The notes beneath the pieces were generated by a model. It was not told the origin of the DNA and did not search any database. It saw nothing but the letters and a program-made list of their open reading frames with translations. Of a stretch of DNA of 64,000 bases, positions 1 through 9,844 are shown in pieces. This stretch comes from Trichobilharzia regenti. Taxonomy: Eukaryota; Platyhelminthes; Trematoda; Strigeidida; Schistosomatidae. Position 1 is the stretch's first letter. The number at the start of each line of letters is the position of its first letter. The stretch lies in the NCBI GenBank assembly GCA_944472135.2, contig OX235264.1, positions 93,196,319 to 93,260,318 of the forward strand, written 5' to 3'. Made by a program: the position numbers and the translations under genes.

Positions 1-255
1 CTAGGCCAAGGGAGAGACAAAGGTAGAACAAACTTCTTTTGCTGTATGCAAAGACTAGGATTGTTCTCTCGAATTCCCATAACTTCGGCCAAGTGTAAAA
101 GAGGGGTTCTGATTCCGTTCGAAAGACTCGATGGAATGCGATAGATAACTACTTTGAAGGCACTATTTCTGTCCACTTGGTGACCGCTATCAATCAAATG
201 AGCCAAAAGAGAACTTCGTATGGATTTTATTTGACCTTTTCCGAGCCATGAAGGA
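1..255 (-). mobile_element. PLE fragment, end of GIY-YIG domain
   Basis: The - strand encodes a decayed GIY-YIG C-terminal region (RSSILAHLID-SGHQVD-like, then a 'SAFKVVYRIPSS'-like stretch). This corresponds to RSAIIEHLVDNDHPIS...SAFKVIYKAKSNL in the better copy at 44493-44876. The same sequence recurs in the same orientation at 61010-61093 plus 61543-61700, so both window ends share this repeat. Confidence 0.6.
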
Positions 256-935
256 AGATGCTCATTAGTGGGTTTGTTAAGCTGTCTAGTTGTTCACCCT
301 GTATAGCTCTCTCCACAACAGCAATTGTCTACATATATACATAGACTATCTTAGTTATTCTTCTTATTATTATTATCTTAGTTATTCTTATCGCTACCTG
401 CATAAACCTTATTATCAATATTTTGTTATCATTATAATCATCGTTATTAATGTCGTTCAAAACGTTTACCATATTATTATTACTATTATTATTACGAGTT
501 GATCACGGATTGATATCAGTTAGAGAACCATTGAAAACCAGGGAGTACTGGTCAGCTTCTGTTTCATCCTAGTTTGGGAATTATTGGCAGTACGAACCCA
601 CTGGGATTCGAACCCAGCACCTTCCGGTTACTAGGCAAGCTCGTATACTATCAAGCCACTGGGACCCGATTCAATGGCTCAACCAACCCGACCGGAAGGT
701 CCTGGGTTCGAACCCTGGTGGTGGGTGGGTACTGCCAATCTGTGATCAACTCGTAAAAACATAACTAACCCTTACAAACCAAACTATAGAAAATTATTAT
801 TATTATTATTTGATCCACAAAATCACCGTCATTGGTTAAAAATTTTTATGTATAAGTCTATGTAAATTAAAGTAAAGCCTGAAGAAGACCTAATTGAAAG
901 CGACTTAGAATATTCAAATAACAACTGAAATTACC
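256..935 (+). mobile_element. PLE 3' region with nested HH-B element, inverted to the preceding PLE fragment
   Basis: Bases 330-470 and 780-930 are the reverse complement of 60740-60870 and 60640-60730, so this is PLE 3' sequence on the + strand joined head-to-head to the - strand fragment at 1-255. The terminal part includes GCCTGAAGAAGACCTAATTG, the PLE terminal motif. An HH-B element interrupts it at 497-770. Confidence 0.55.
497..770 (-). mobile_element. HH-B tRNA-like element, fold-back copy
   Basis: The - strand arm (497-685) has a tRNA-like head (B box GGTTCGAATCCC read on the - strand) and a decayed hammerhead (CCCAAACTAGGATGAAACAG). A + strand piece (686-770) repeats B-box sequence (GGGTTCGAACCC) and the 3' end GTGATCAACTCGTAA, complementary to the opposite end. 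The copy is thus a fold-back. Confidence 0.6.
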
Positions 936-984
936 CTCTGTTTTTAATGAAGATCATGCCTTAACGATTAATCTCCATTAAAAT

Positions 985-1230
985 ACTGACTTTGCGTCAG
1001 TGTCATAGTGGTTAGGACACTTGCCGACCATGCACATGGTCTGGGGTTCGATCCCCGACCGACGCACTCCTTTACCTCGCCAAACCAGTAATATAAGTCG
1101 GTGAAGAGTAAAGGTTGGGCATGAAGCTAGCAACCTCATCCTGTAAAAATAACCGCCACTGCTACAGAAACTTCAAGTCACTAGCTTGAAGCCCTATGTT
1201 CCACTGGAGGAACGTGAAGGAAAAAAAAGT
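985..1230 (+). mobile_element. SINE-C head with an RTE-type 3' tail
   Basis: The tRNA-like head has an A box around GTCATAGTGGTTAGGACAC and a B box GGGTTCGATCCCC, followed by unique body and a tail GAAGCCCTATGTTCC then A-rich. That tail is the 3' end of RTE-A (compare 9577-9595). It is probably a pol III-transcribed SINE mobilised by RTE. Confidence 0.65.
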
Positions 1231-1392
1231 ACTGTTAAAATTACTGAGCTTTTCTTATGCATTATTTTGCTGCCAGCATTAATTAATACTACTGTGAATG
1301 TTAAGTAAACAGTTTAAATATTGATTATTTGCATTAGATGAATTGTTCTTGTCATTTATGTCAAACTTGTCTTTGAATTACACGTGTCACAT

Positions 1393-1394
<2 letters not shown>

Positions 1395-1473
<79 letters not shown>
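1395..1473. repeat. (TA)n microsatellite
   Basis: About 79 bp of uninterrupted TA dinucleotide. It lies in a repeat-rich stretch and creates an artefactual (Tyr-Ile)n frame. Confidence 0.97.
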
Positions 1474-1476
<3 letters not shown>

Positions 1477-1499
1477 GTGTTGTTTTGCAGTGATATAAT

Positions 1500-1885
1500 T
1501 AGTTACAGGATTGATCACTGGCTGACATCAGTTAGAACATCATTGGAAAACCACCAAGGAGCATTGAAAAGCTTTTTCGTCAGACTAGCTTGGGACTTAT
1601 TGGAAGTACAAACCCATTGGAGTTTGAATCCCCAGAACCGCCTGGTTACGAGGCATGCTCATAGACTATTCAGTCACTGAGATTTGACTTAGTGACTCAT
1701 GAATTTGGACAGGACGAAGTTTCCTAGAGTTCTAGTGAGACTTCGTGAACAATGGTACCCACCCAGTCGGTGGAGGGTAAAGACAAATGTTCACCACCGA
1801 TGACTATGGCAGGTGTTGGTTGTAAAAACAGCTGATTGGTGTAGAGGTTAGAATTCATGCGCCATTGGATCGGGTTCGAATAACT
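1500..1885 (-). mobile_element. HH-B tRNA-like element, diverged
   Basis: The - strand order is: 3' end (GATCAATCCTGTAAC-type), decayed hammerhead (CCCAAGCTAGTCTGACGAAA), then tRNA-like head, then a leader with CCATTGTTCACGAAG-type sequence. 1801-1885 is the leader shared with the copies at 41000-41080 and 29740-29830. Confidence 0.55.
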
Positions 1886-2335
1886 GAAGTGGTCGACGAG
1901 CTTGAATTTTGATTTTTAGAGGGCTTCGTGTGCTTTTGAAATTGTGTAGGCGGTTGTTACTTCCCTACTGGAAGTTGATTCTTTTCTTAGGGTACCTGAA
2001 AGAGATTATTGTTGCTTGACTGCAGAGACCAGGGGACAGCTGCTTGAGTCTGATAATATACACGGCTTGTCTGAACAGGATTTTCGGTTCGCTTCCTTAT
2101 TAGTAATTTACCATCGGCTACAGACCACCGTTGGGTAAGTGTGGATGAACAGTTTTCGGCATCCACCTTTTCTAACCATTCTCCTCTCTTCAGAGTAAAC
2201 AGATAGCCTAGGTGGCATGCTGGTCATCTGAGGGAAACACTTTATTGCTGTTACACCCCTGTTGCCCTGCAGTACGACTTCGCCCACAGACCGCCCCCCC
2301 CCCAACATAGCGTAAAAAAGAATTCTTACACTAAG
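1886..2335. other. No gene recognised
   Basis: AT/GC-mixed sequence with short frames only. A C9-10 homopolymer lies at about 2296-2304. I see no splice-bounded exon or recognisable element. Confidence 0.4.
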
Positions 2336-2339
2336 CCGT

Positions 2340-2670
2340 TAACTGCTTTTAGTCTAATCGCTATCCTAACAACCTTCCTGGCATGGTAGGACCTGCAGGA
2401 ACAACATAGCCAGCCAGTGTAGTTTGTTGGGACATTCCGATATGCAAGCCCGACCACCACGTCAAGGTAGCAGCTATCAGTTGGGGCTTGACTTTTACCC
2501 GAAAGGTCATTGGTTTGGATCTCGATAGTGAGTGCATACTTTTGATGACTCCCAAAGTAGGACGAAACAGCTCCCTGGCAGTACTCTGTAATGGTTTTCA
2601 GTGATTCTCTAAACTGATATCAATCCGCGGTCAACATTGTGGGATCAAATCAAATCCCTACAAAACTAAC
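2340..2670 (+). mobile_element. RTE-B terminal sequence fused to an HH-B hammerhead element
   Basis: 2345-2480 matches, inverted, the non-coding ends of the RTE-B copy (26725-26790 and 24515-24600; shared words TAGTCTAA-CGCTATCC-AACAACCTTCC and CGACCACCACG-CAAGGTAG). 2500-2670 continues as HH-B: B-box-like region, hammerhead core TTGATGACTCCCAAAGTAGGACGAAA, and the 3' end with CTGATATCAATCCGCGGTCAA. Confidence 0.55.
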
Positions 2671-3170
2671 TCTTAAGAATATCAGTTTAAGAGTTATACT
2701 GGGAACCGGGACACAATTACTGAAATAAAAAAATGTTTATTTACTTCTGTCTTATTCTACGATGGTTTTGTCACCGATATCTTCAGGATATATACTACAA
2801 TGAAGACCTAATTCTGAATACTAGTCTTGACATCAAAATGTGCATGAAATGCCTTAATTTGAGAGAGTCTATCAGGTTTTTGTTGAAATATATATTATTT
2901 TATATACTGTATATAATTGAAGTGAAACCGCAAGACTATATGTTCATGGTTTCTTTCCTGCACAGATCATGTTTCTTCACGCCGCATTTCAAATATCTGT
3001 GTATATGTTGAATGATCACCTGAACAATGTTCAGTAGTGTTATTTACCTGATGAGAATTATACATATTAAATCGAAACCATGCAGATATGTAGTTAAAAC
3101 CATATACTACTGATGAACTGATATTAGTAGTTGTGTAGCAACAGACTTAGATTGTAAAGATGATATAGTC
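2671..3170. other. No gene recognised
   Basis: AT-rich sequence with a 92-codon frame (2733-3011) of Ile/Tyr/Cys-rich composition, without splice context or known motif; treated as chance. Confidence 0.4.
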
Positions 3171-3174
3171 CGCC

Positions 3175-3770
3175 CTCCTAGATGAAGACTCTGACAAAAT
3201 ACAGACAGGGTCTCCTGAACACCTTGAGGATCAGCAATTTTCGAATATTTGGCAAGTGATTCGCTCCTACTTTCAAATGTAAGGTGATGCTACATGCGTG
3301 GACTGGATAACATCAACTCTTAGAGCAAAGATAGGCAGGAGTGAAGTGGTAGATTGTGTTGACCACTTCTTTTACATGACAAGTTGCATAAGCCAGGCCC
3401 AACGAAGTTGTTCGCTGACGAAATCTCAACACGGATACAGAAGTGTCTGGTTTCGCATTCGCTAACTTACTCCATGTCTGGCTTAGTAGACGTGATATCC
3501 GACTGTTAACCAAAGGATGTGTGTACTGCTCAGTAGCAGTTTACTCTGTTGTCCTTTATGATTGTAAGTGAGAGATGGCCATTGAAAGTGGAAGATACAA
3601 AAAAGACTAACTCTCTTTGATCATAGGTATCTGCATTCTCTCTCTCACGTGTTAAATGACATAATAAGGTGAGCAATATTGAAATTAGGTTCCCATCGAG
3701 TACTAGGTAAGGAGGCTAAATCGATGGACAAGGTTGTGAAGTTATATCGATTGAGATTTTTATGACATTT
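3175..3770 (+). mobile_element. RTE-B fragment, degenerate RT C-terminus
   Basis: The + strand matches the region of RTE-B encoding the Y-L-G-S / R-x-L-W-x-x-x-D-V-R / V-L-L-Y-G-x-E-T-W blocks (compare 24900-25480 inverted). Recognisable words are GTGTACTGCTCAGTAGCAGT, GATCATAGGTATCTGCATTC and AATAAGGTGAGCAATATTG. It is full of stops and indels. Confidence 0.6.
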
Positions 3771-3799
3771 GTTTTACACATGCATCTCTAGCCATCTCC

Positions 3800-3970
3800 T
3801 TCCTCTTTGTGTGCTTCATGCACATGGTCCGGGGTTCGAGCCCACGCCGACGCACACCCGATATCTATGGTCGGCCTGCGAATTTTGGGCTACCGATATC
3901 CACGCTGAAAATTCCATACTTGTACCAAAAATACGTTGTGGAATCAAGCTGTAAATCAAAAATAAAAATA
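3800..3970 (+). mobile_element. SINE-C copy with CR1-type tail
   Basis: Bases 3816-3965 carry the B-box part (GGGGTTCGAGCCC), the body (ATCTATGGTCGGCCTGCG) and the tail GCTGAAAATTCCATACTTGTA ending GTGGAATCAAGCTGTA. The A-box half is missing. It is the same family as 24174-24370 and 31745-31922. Confidence 0.7.
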
Positions 3971-4194
3971 CGTCAGTCAGTGGCCTTCGCAGTGTAACAA
4001 TATCTTTCCTGCATAGCATGGAAAAGAATAGAATACAAGAATCAACAAACTGTAAAATTAGATAGAGACTGAGTGATACGAGATTGTTTTTATTCCTTCA
4101 CATAGACGGTTGGATGAAATATCGTAATGTGAAAAGATCAAGAGAGATGAGATCAAATACACAATCCGAGTGATTAGTTTTTTTTTTACATTCG

Positions 4195-4560
4195 ATTTAG
4201 TTTCAACTTATGTTAGTGGAAACACGTGAACTAACCAGTTCATTTAAGTCATGCTTACATCTGAAAGTGAAATTAACAACGTGACATTTGGAGGGATTAA
4301 GCTTAAGACCATTTGTGAAGGACCACTGACTAATTTCTGATAAAAAGTTAATCATTTTGGAACAGTCTGACTGAGAGGTAATCGCCGGCAGTAGAAACAG
4401 TCAGATCATCAGCATACCTAACAAAATCGGTTTCACCTAGAATAAGGCAAGTAATAAGTCATGTAAGAAGAAATCAAAACAGAAATGTGGAAAGAACAGC
4501 ATAACCTTCAGAAACATTGGAACGATTATTGAAAGCGGAAGAGAGCACTAAACATCTACT
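4195..4560 (-). mobile_element. CR1-like fragment
   Basis: The - strand corresponds to the RT segment N-P-S-K-C ... V-K-Y-A-D-D-L-T-V-S: inverted words GGATTAAGCTTAAGACCATT, GAACAGTCTGACTGAGAGGT and GTCAGATCATCAGCAT match 56440-56640. Multiple indels; not functional. Confidence 0.65.
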
Positions 4561-4755
4561 TCGTTTGCGTTGCAAGTTTAAAAATGGTATAAATCGACGG
4601 TTGGATTAGAAGAGATGACAACACCTAGTTTCCAACTTTTACTTAATAGCTGTCTGTTTCACCTTCATGATCACTCTATGACTCATTATGATTTATTAGA
4701 CCTCACAAACTTTTATTTATGCTGTCCATTACTACTTTTGTTAACCTGTTTTTAG

Positions 4756-4975
4756 ACCACGTTTGAAGATTCGTAATAAGAATTGGTGTACAGTACCAAT
4801 CAAACTAAACGACAATAATTCTCAAGCAAAGCCTATATCTGATACTACAACGAAAGAATCTGGTTTTATATTACCTTCTGGAAAACAATTATCCTGGTCA
4901 AATATTCAAGAGTCTTATCCAGGTATTAATCAGTGTTCATCACCTGATCAATTACTTTCTACAATATTGAATTCA
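4756..4975 (+). CDS. POP1: POP1 internal exon (RNase P/MRP subunit), linker before POPLD
   Basis: An open exon with a pyrimidine-rich acceptor ending in TTTTTAG before 4756 and a consensus donor GTAAGT at 4976. The frame is set by a leading single base (A, then CCA CGT TTG), giving a peptide beginning PRLKIRNKNWCTVPIKL. It ends exactly on a codon boundary (ILNS) that joins in phase to the exon at 7792. The segment is Ser/Thr/Asn-rich and not itself diagnostic. Its assignment rests on the in-phase junction with the next exon, which carries the POP1 POPLD signature. POP1 is the largest protein of RNase P and RNase MRP and acts in nuclear/nucleolar tRNA and rRNA processing. Upstream exons must lie left of the window or among the repeats at 1-4700; none was recognised. 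An RTE-A tail begins at about 4998, just inside the intron. Confidence 0.68.
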
Positions 4976-4997
4976 GTAAGTGCTTTTTCATATATAA

Positions 4998-5235
4998 ACC
5001 ATCAAGTGACATCACTAGACAAGCCTGCTCGAGTGGAACCCGAAAGGGAGGCGGCGAGTTGGTCGTCCAAGGGTGACTTGGAGGAGGTCATGCGAGGAGG
5101 AGATGAAAGCATGTGGACAGACCTGGAGCGGGGTGAAAACGTTGTCAGAAAACAGAAAGCAATGGAGGTGCGCAGCTGAAGCCCTATGTTCCTCTAGGAA
5201 CTAAAGGATACAATAATAACAATAATAATAATATA
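4998..5235 (+). mobile_element. RTE-A 3' end
   Basis: From AACCATCAAGTGACATCACT to an (AAT)n tail, this matches the end of the RTE-A copy at 9400-9630, encoding the S-D-I-T-R-Q and R-R-V-G-[RH]-P-R-V-T-W block. It interrupts the POP1 intron directly after the 4975 donor and extends the chance frame read from that exon. Confidence 0.8.
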
Positions 5236-5237
5236 TA

Positions 5238-6060
5238 TATATATATAATTGTTCCCTTGGGTTCCGAGTGAAACATCGTGATCCGACCGCACATCTCTCT
5301 TGTGTTCTATTTTCTGTGGTCCTCTGTAGCTGGCCGCACTATTACCCATATTCCCTGATTCTCCCCTATGTCATTCTCGGACTCACGCTCAACTCGTCGC
5401 CTCCCGTTGGGGTTCTGTTTGAGGGTATTGTTAGCGATGTCATTCAACGGTCTTCTCAGTATGTGTCCGATCCATCTGCATTTTCTCCTACATATTTGTT
5501 GAGCAGTTGTCTCTTGATTGATTTGTTGTAAGCCAGAGTTTCTTGTAACTAATTCTTTCTGGCCGACCAGCTGGCCATTTGATCTTCACTGTCGAGCCAG
5601 CCTGAGAAGGCGGCGGCTGTTGATAAGTGTCTCCAAATTGTTGAAAATGCTTTTCGTGACGCACACACGCAGTGCAAGTTTCTAACCCGTATAGAAGTAT
5701 TAACTGACTGACTTCTCATTTATGTTGAATATCTGAATCTTGTTCTTTATTCTGTGAAGCTCAGTGCAGAAAATTTCCAAACTGGTTTCAGGTTGATGTA
5801 GGCATATCTTGCCTTTCTTATTCTGGCTAGCTGGATTTGACATCTTCAGTCGTTCCATCCGTCTGTGGTTGAAACCATGCTTCTTGACTGGAGAAGTGAA
5901 GGAAGTAACCACTGTCACATTTCTCCCAATGTAATAGTGATTGGTGCTGGTTATTGTTCCTGTTGATGTCGCTGTCGGTTGGTTATCTTCATCATCTCTG
6001 TCTTCTATATGTTCACCTGCAGTCCTTTTTTCTCTAGCTGCTTCTTCAGTCAATTTGTCG
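5238..6060 (-). mobile_element. RTE-A fragment
   Basis: On the - strand, the RT C-terminal portion of RTE-A including its 3' untranslated end (inverted GTTCCGAGTGAAACATC, GGCCATTTGATCTTCACTG, TTGAATATCTGAATCTTGTT). Heavily frameshifted. Confidence 0.65.
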
Positions 6061-6470
6061 GTCTTCTCCGGTTTCCCTGATTAGTCGAAATTTGCCTTCT
6101 GGTGTTATCTATCATTGATACCTTTTCCATTTCTTTCACTTTTGTCTCAAGAACCACTCTGTCTATACATATTTACTGAACCTAAAATATTAGATAAGAT
6201 ATATATTAGTGAAGCCAGTTGCCTTGAGATTTCTACTTGCCTTTCCCTTTTTTGTGAACTAAGAAAATCAATGATGTGCAACAGTCCAGTAGGACTGAAA
6301 CTGATTCTCAGACAATATCTGTACTTTAAGTCAAGATAAGAGTTCATCTCCACTATCTTTGAGCACCTCCGTAGTTATTCCATGAGATCATTTCGTCTAA
6401 TATGAGAATGCCAGTAATTTAACTGTTTCAACCTAAAATTTGTAAAATCATTTTCTCATGCAACCGATCA
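6061..6470. other. Repeat-like, possible RTE fragment
   Basis: 6060-6160 shows limited inverted likeness to the RTE-B coding region near 26525-26620 (GTTTCCCTGAT-AGTC, CCATTTCTTT-CTTTTGTC). The rest is AT-rich without a recognisable feature. Confidence 0.35.
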
Positions 6471-6474
6471 GCGT

Positions 6475-6700
6475 GAGAGGACCTTTGTGTGACATTACTT
6501 GGGCGGCACCTGTATCTGAAATGACGAGTTGGGCGTTGGTCTGGGGATAACATTAGAGGATATCATGTGGTGAGGAGATGAAAGTTTATGGGCGATCGAT
6601 CGTGAGGCAGGCTGAAGAAAACTTCAGAGAACACGACAAGATGGAAGCGTCCTGGTGAAGAAGCCCTGTGCTTCGCTCGGAACCTAATAGAGTAATAAAA
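6475..6700 (+). mobile_element. RTE-A 3' end, diverged
   Basis: Matches the RTE-A 3' end: GACGAGTTGGGCGTTGGTC, GGAGATGAAAG, GAAGAAGCCCTGTGCTTC and an A-rich tail. Confidence 0.6.
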
Positions 6701-6754
6701 ATAAGGCGCCGGGCAGTGATGTGCACTACACTAACTGCATATGACACCATAGCT

Positions 6755-6840
6755 TACCAAGTAATAATAATAATAATGATTTACTTTATTCCAAAAACAG
6801 TAAGTAGTGAGGATCCTTGTTCATCTACAAGTCGACTTAA
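6755..6840 (-). mobile_element. CR1-like 3' end
   Basis: TTTACTTTATTCCAAAAACAG preceded by (AAT)n is the inverted CR1 terminus (compare 55045 and 62575). Confidence 0.5.
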
Positions 6841-7430
6841 ACAACAAGGGTGAATATGCATTGTTAAATGATGACAGCTGTAAGGCTAGTAATTTTTTAA
6901 TGGAATTATTCACCACTACACACTCATGAAACGCCCGTCGCGCTAATGGAATTATAAGTTCAACATTTTTACAATGTCAGATTTTCAATAATTACATATT
7001 CATGTGCGTAACCCTCTATGATGACATTATTATTTTTTGCTAATTTAGAATTTATTATTCTAAAAATAGCTTAAGTATGCATCACCTATCTTTACAATGT
7101 CTCGTGAGACTGCATCACTTATTTTTCTTTGTAAATGGTGACTAATGAATGATTAATTATTAAACAGATGTGTCATCCAATCAAATTCCTATTTTATGTC
7201 GACACCCATTACTTTGACCTTGTCTGGATTATTAATATATAGCTGATTGGTTCCACTGGTAGCTAAATGAAGTCTACCAATCAGAGAAAGAGTAAATTTT
7301 CAATCTGGTGCGTAGGTGTTTTGCTGGAAATCAAGTTTAGGTCACTCATATGTTTTCTGATCGGTAGACTTTAGTATGTTGACATCATTGTCAGTCAGCT
7401 AACTATAGCTCTTATCTGCTGTCTGGTTTT
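6841..7430. other. POP1 intron, no gene recognised
   Basis: AT-rich intronic DNA; 7240-7300 has a weak resemblance to an HH-B leader. No exon-like segment. Confidence 0.4.
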
Positions 7431-7640
7431 GAAGACACCGAAAATTAATGTAGTTATAATATCTACTTTCAATCAGCCCATGAATTCTAACTTTCACCGA
7501 TACGTGATTTTAGCACGACCATCAACCATTGTCATCGGTGGGAAATCCATCCTCACTGTCGACTGGATGAACCTTACTGGTCACAACTTCTCACTAAAAG
7601 TCCAAGCAGCTTCCTCCTGTAGCCAGCGAGTATCAGATTA
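7431..7640 (-). mobile_element. HH-B remnant
   Basis: Inverted leader words of HH-B (CCCATGAATTCTAACTT, CGACCATCAACCATTGTCATCGG) on the - strand. Only the 5' leader is left. Confidence 0.5.
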
Positions 7641-7791
7641 ATTCTGAAGAGTTAGTTTGTAAGAATTCTATTTGTTTTCGGGAAGTACACCTTCGTATAT
7701 CTCATAATCATTCATTATCCAATTGTAGATGATTCATAGCTATTTCTCTTTTTTTAAACAACAAACCCATTTTTCTTCCGTACTTAAACAG

Positions 7792-8156
7792 GCTTCAAAT
7801 GAAAATAAATTAGATGTACTCTTAATTCAAAATAGTACACCTTTACTGATACGTTCATCACCTGAAAGTATCGGTTGGGATATTATTCTACGACGTAATT
7901 TTCTACAGTTGAATAGTAATAATAATACTGATGAAGGCAGTCTAATTCGTGGTTCATTAGCAGCACGTGATTTCCTTGTGGCTTGTGTTTATCGTGGTGC
8001 TGAAGTTGGTGGTCTACGGGATTTATATCATTGGGCTGGATTGGGAACAAGTGCTGGTGGACATTTTTATTCATTTCCAGATAGTTTATGGCCTGATACG
8101 TTAGCTGGTCAACAATCTGCTCAAATGGTGACTGAAGAGAAATTGACTCATTTTAA
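7792..8156 (+). CDS. POP1: POP1 exon encoding the POPLD region
   Basis: The acceptor is a T-rich tract ending AAACAG before 7792; the donor is GTGAGT at 8157. It translates as ASNENKLDVLLIQNS, then SIGWDIILRRNF, then ARDFLVACVYRGAEVGGLRD, then FPDSLWPDTLAGQQSAQM. This order matches the POP1 POPLD domain: a 'leucine-valine-leucine' strand, GWD-[IV]-[IL]-LP, a hydrophobic stretch, the YRG-x-x-VGGL motif, and a FP-x-D-x-P-D-x-x-AG block. YRGAEVGGL is the strongest clue. A schistosome-specific Asn-rich insert separates GWD from YRG. The exon starts on a codon boundary and ends with two spare bases (AA), so the next exon must begin with one base of a split codon. Human POP1 is about 1,000 residues, so only a minor part is present here. 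POP1 is known to bind the P3 domain of RNase P/MRP RNA. Confidence 0.85.
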
Positions 8157-8189
8157 GTGAGTTAACTTTGAATTTATCTGTTTATTTAT

Positions 8190-8335
8190 GTTTAAGTATT
8201 GGTTTATAGGGATTCGATTAGATTGATTACACGATTTCATAATGAGTTGACATTGTTTAGCGAACAATTTAACAAACCTGGGAGTGGTGCCAGACAACTG
8301 TTGCTTTCCCACTTTGGGACTCTTCATCGATACGC
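8190..8335 (-). mobile_element. HH-B 3' end with decayed hammerhead
   Basis: Inverted HH-B: GATTTCATAATGAGTTGACA, then GCCAGACAACTGTTGCTTTC, then ACTTTGGGACTCTTCATCG. It ends abruptly at a junction with RTE-B sequence. Confidence 0.6.
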
Positions 8336-8625
8336 AGCAGACTTCCGGGTTGGGGCCCTCGGGACTCTAGGAATCAATGGCTGGATACAATAGGTGACAT
8401 GGCTCAAAATCGTTGTCAATGGAGCAGATGTATTCAGTCTCTGTAATCTTTCGTATTCCTTTCTACCATTACCCATTCTGTTCCGCTCTTATACTTGTCA
8501 GACTGTATTGATTCTCTTCACTCATCTTCTTGTCTACCTTTGTGTGGTATTTGGAACGTGGCAACTCGAAGTGCTGTACTTCAGTGCCAAGTTCTATGTT
8601 GAATCCAGACAGACAGAAAAACATA
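8315..8625 (+). mobile_element. RTE-B 3' end
   Basis: CAGACTTCCGGGTTGGGG onward matches the end of the RTE-B protein (R-L-P-G-W-G) and its 3' untranslated tail, finishing GTTGAATCCAGACAGACAG. A near-identical copy is at 38262-38548. Confidence 0.75.
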
Positions 8626-8691
8626 AAGCCACTGAAATTGAGAACATACTAAACGAACAAGTCACCGCATATAACATGAATCATGCTTACC

Positions 8692-8882
8692 TGTTTTCTT
8701 CTGCCATACTGAGATAAAAACCATGGTTGTTCATCAGTTACACTTTCACTGATAAAATCTTGTATAACTTCAACAACCGGAAATGAGAAACCATTTTCAT
8801 GTATATGAGTTTCACCTGATGATAAAGCAGACTTTTCATTTTCTGCTATACAACATTTAGAGCAAAAAGTAAATTCGGAAAC
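8692..8882 (-). CDS. Unassigned antisense coding exon (Cys-containing)
   Basis: On the - strand a 191-nt open segment is bounded by an acceptor ending TCAACAG and a consensus donor GTAAGC, so it looks like a true internal exon, not repeat sequence. It starts VSEFTFCSKCC, carries a charged middle, and ends with an aromatic stretch around EQPWFLSQYGREN plus two spare bases. Three cysteines (CSKCC) hint at a metal-binding knuckle, but no family was recognised. It lies only 0.5 kb downstream of the POP1 exon on the opposite strand, so it belongs to another gene. It does not look like the dynein sequence expected next for the - strand gene at 34-53 kb. No partner exon was found. Confidence 0.45.
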
Positions 8883-8984
8883 CTGTTGACCAAAGTGAAC
8901 ACTATGATTCGAAGATATTTTTAAGTCACATCAGTCATTTGTATGTAAAAACCACTGTTGCTTATCGGATTGGTTGCCTCAAGG

Positions 8985-9630
8985 TCAGGGGGAATTTATT
9001 GGCTTTTTGATGCAGTCTCCTTCACCTACCTGGGAAGCATCGTCTCAACTACAGGCGGAACTGACGAGGACATCAAAGCCAGAATCGGAAAAGCAAGACA
9101 AGCTTTCATTACTCTCAAATCTGTGTGGAGGTCAACAGCAATCAGCATCAAAAATAAGATCCGGATTTTCAACTCCAATGTGAAGTTAGTGCTACTATAC
9201 GCATCAGAGACTTGGCGAGTCATAAAGAGCATCTCAAACAAACTTCAAACCTTCATTAACAACTGTCTCCGCTCAATACTCAAGATCAGATGGCCAGAAA
9301 AGATCAGCAACAGGGATCTCTGGGAGCGAACCAATCAGGAACCGATTGTGAAACAAATAGGCAGAAAGAAATGGAGATGGATTGGCCATACGCTGAGGAA
9401 ACCATCAAGTGACATCACTAGACAAGCCCTCGAGTGGAACCCGAAAGGGAAGCGGCGAGTTGGTCGTCCAAGGGTGACCTGGAGGAGGTCATGCGAGTAG
9501 GAGATGAAAGCATGTGGACAGACCTGGAGCATGTTGAAAAAGTTGTCAGAAAACCGAAGTCAATGGAGGTGCGCAGCTGAAGCCCTATGTTCCTCTAGGA
9601 ACTAAAGGATACAATAATAATAATAATAAT
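8985..9630 (+). mobile_element. RTE-A element, 5'-truncated copy
   Basis: An open frame to about 9500 encodes the RT thumb/C-terminal region: [20 protein letters not shown], then [12 protein letters not shown], then [12 protein letters not shown], then [20 protein letters not shown], then [18 protein letters not shown] and [12 protein letters not shown]. This is the conserved C-terminal block of RTE/BovB-type non-LTR retrotransposons (Y-L-G-S, L-x-Y-[GA]-x-E-[TS]-W, W-x-G-H-x-L-R). It ends in GAAGCCCTATGTTCCTCTAG and an (AAT)n tail. The catalytic RT motifs and endonuclease are missing through 5' truncation. Confidence 0.85.
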
Positions 9631-9844
9631 GCAGTCTCACAGTGTTATACAGTAATATTAACTGATGACCATTTTTCGAGCACAAATTATTGTCACTTAC
9701 ACAGCTCACTTCATTTTTATACATGAGTGGAATTGATGATTAGACATTTGAATTAAAATCAGTATAAGATAATGTACATTCAGAAATATGGTGGATGTAT
9801 GTGGATGACACTTTTACAGTACACATCTCTAGCTTCTTGACACA
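9631..9844. other. Intronic AT-rich DNA
   Basis: No gene. Bases 9640-9720 resemble 14625-14700 (GT-TACAG-A-TATTA-CTGATGAC), perhaps a low-copy repeat. Confidence 0.35.

Noticed and set aside
985..1070. A genuine nuclear tRNA gene
   Set aside because: A/B boxes are present, but the sequence cannot form a standard acceptor/anticodon cloverleaf and occurs in several copies with LINE tails; it is a SINE.
1384..1680. 98-codon + frame with (Tyr-Ile)n
   Set aside because: It is the (TA)n microsatellite running into an inverted HH-B element; no coding evidence.
4976..5179. Continuation of the POP1 frame past 4975
   Set aside because: A consensus donor lies at 4976 and the following codons are the antisense-free RTE-A tail also found at 9400-9600; the true peptide ends at the donor.
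7883..8074. His/Asn-rich - strand frame opposite the POP1 exon
   Set aside because: It is the reverse shadow of the Asn/Asp-rich POP1 coding sequence, which has the conserved motif and splice sites.
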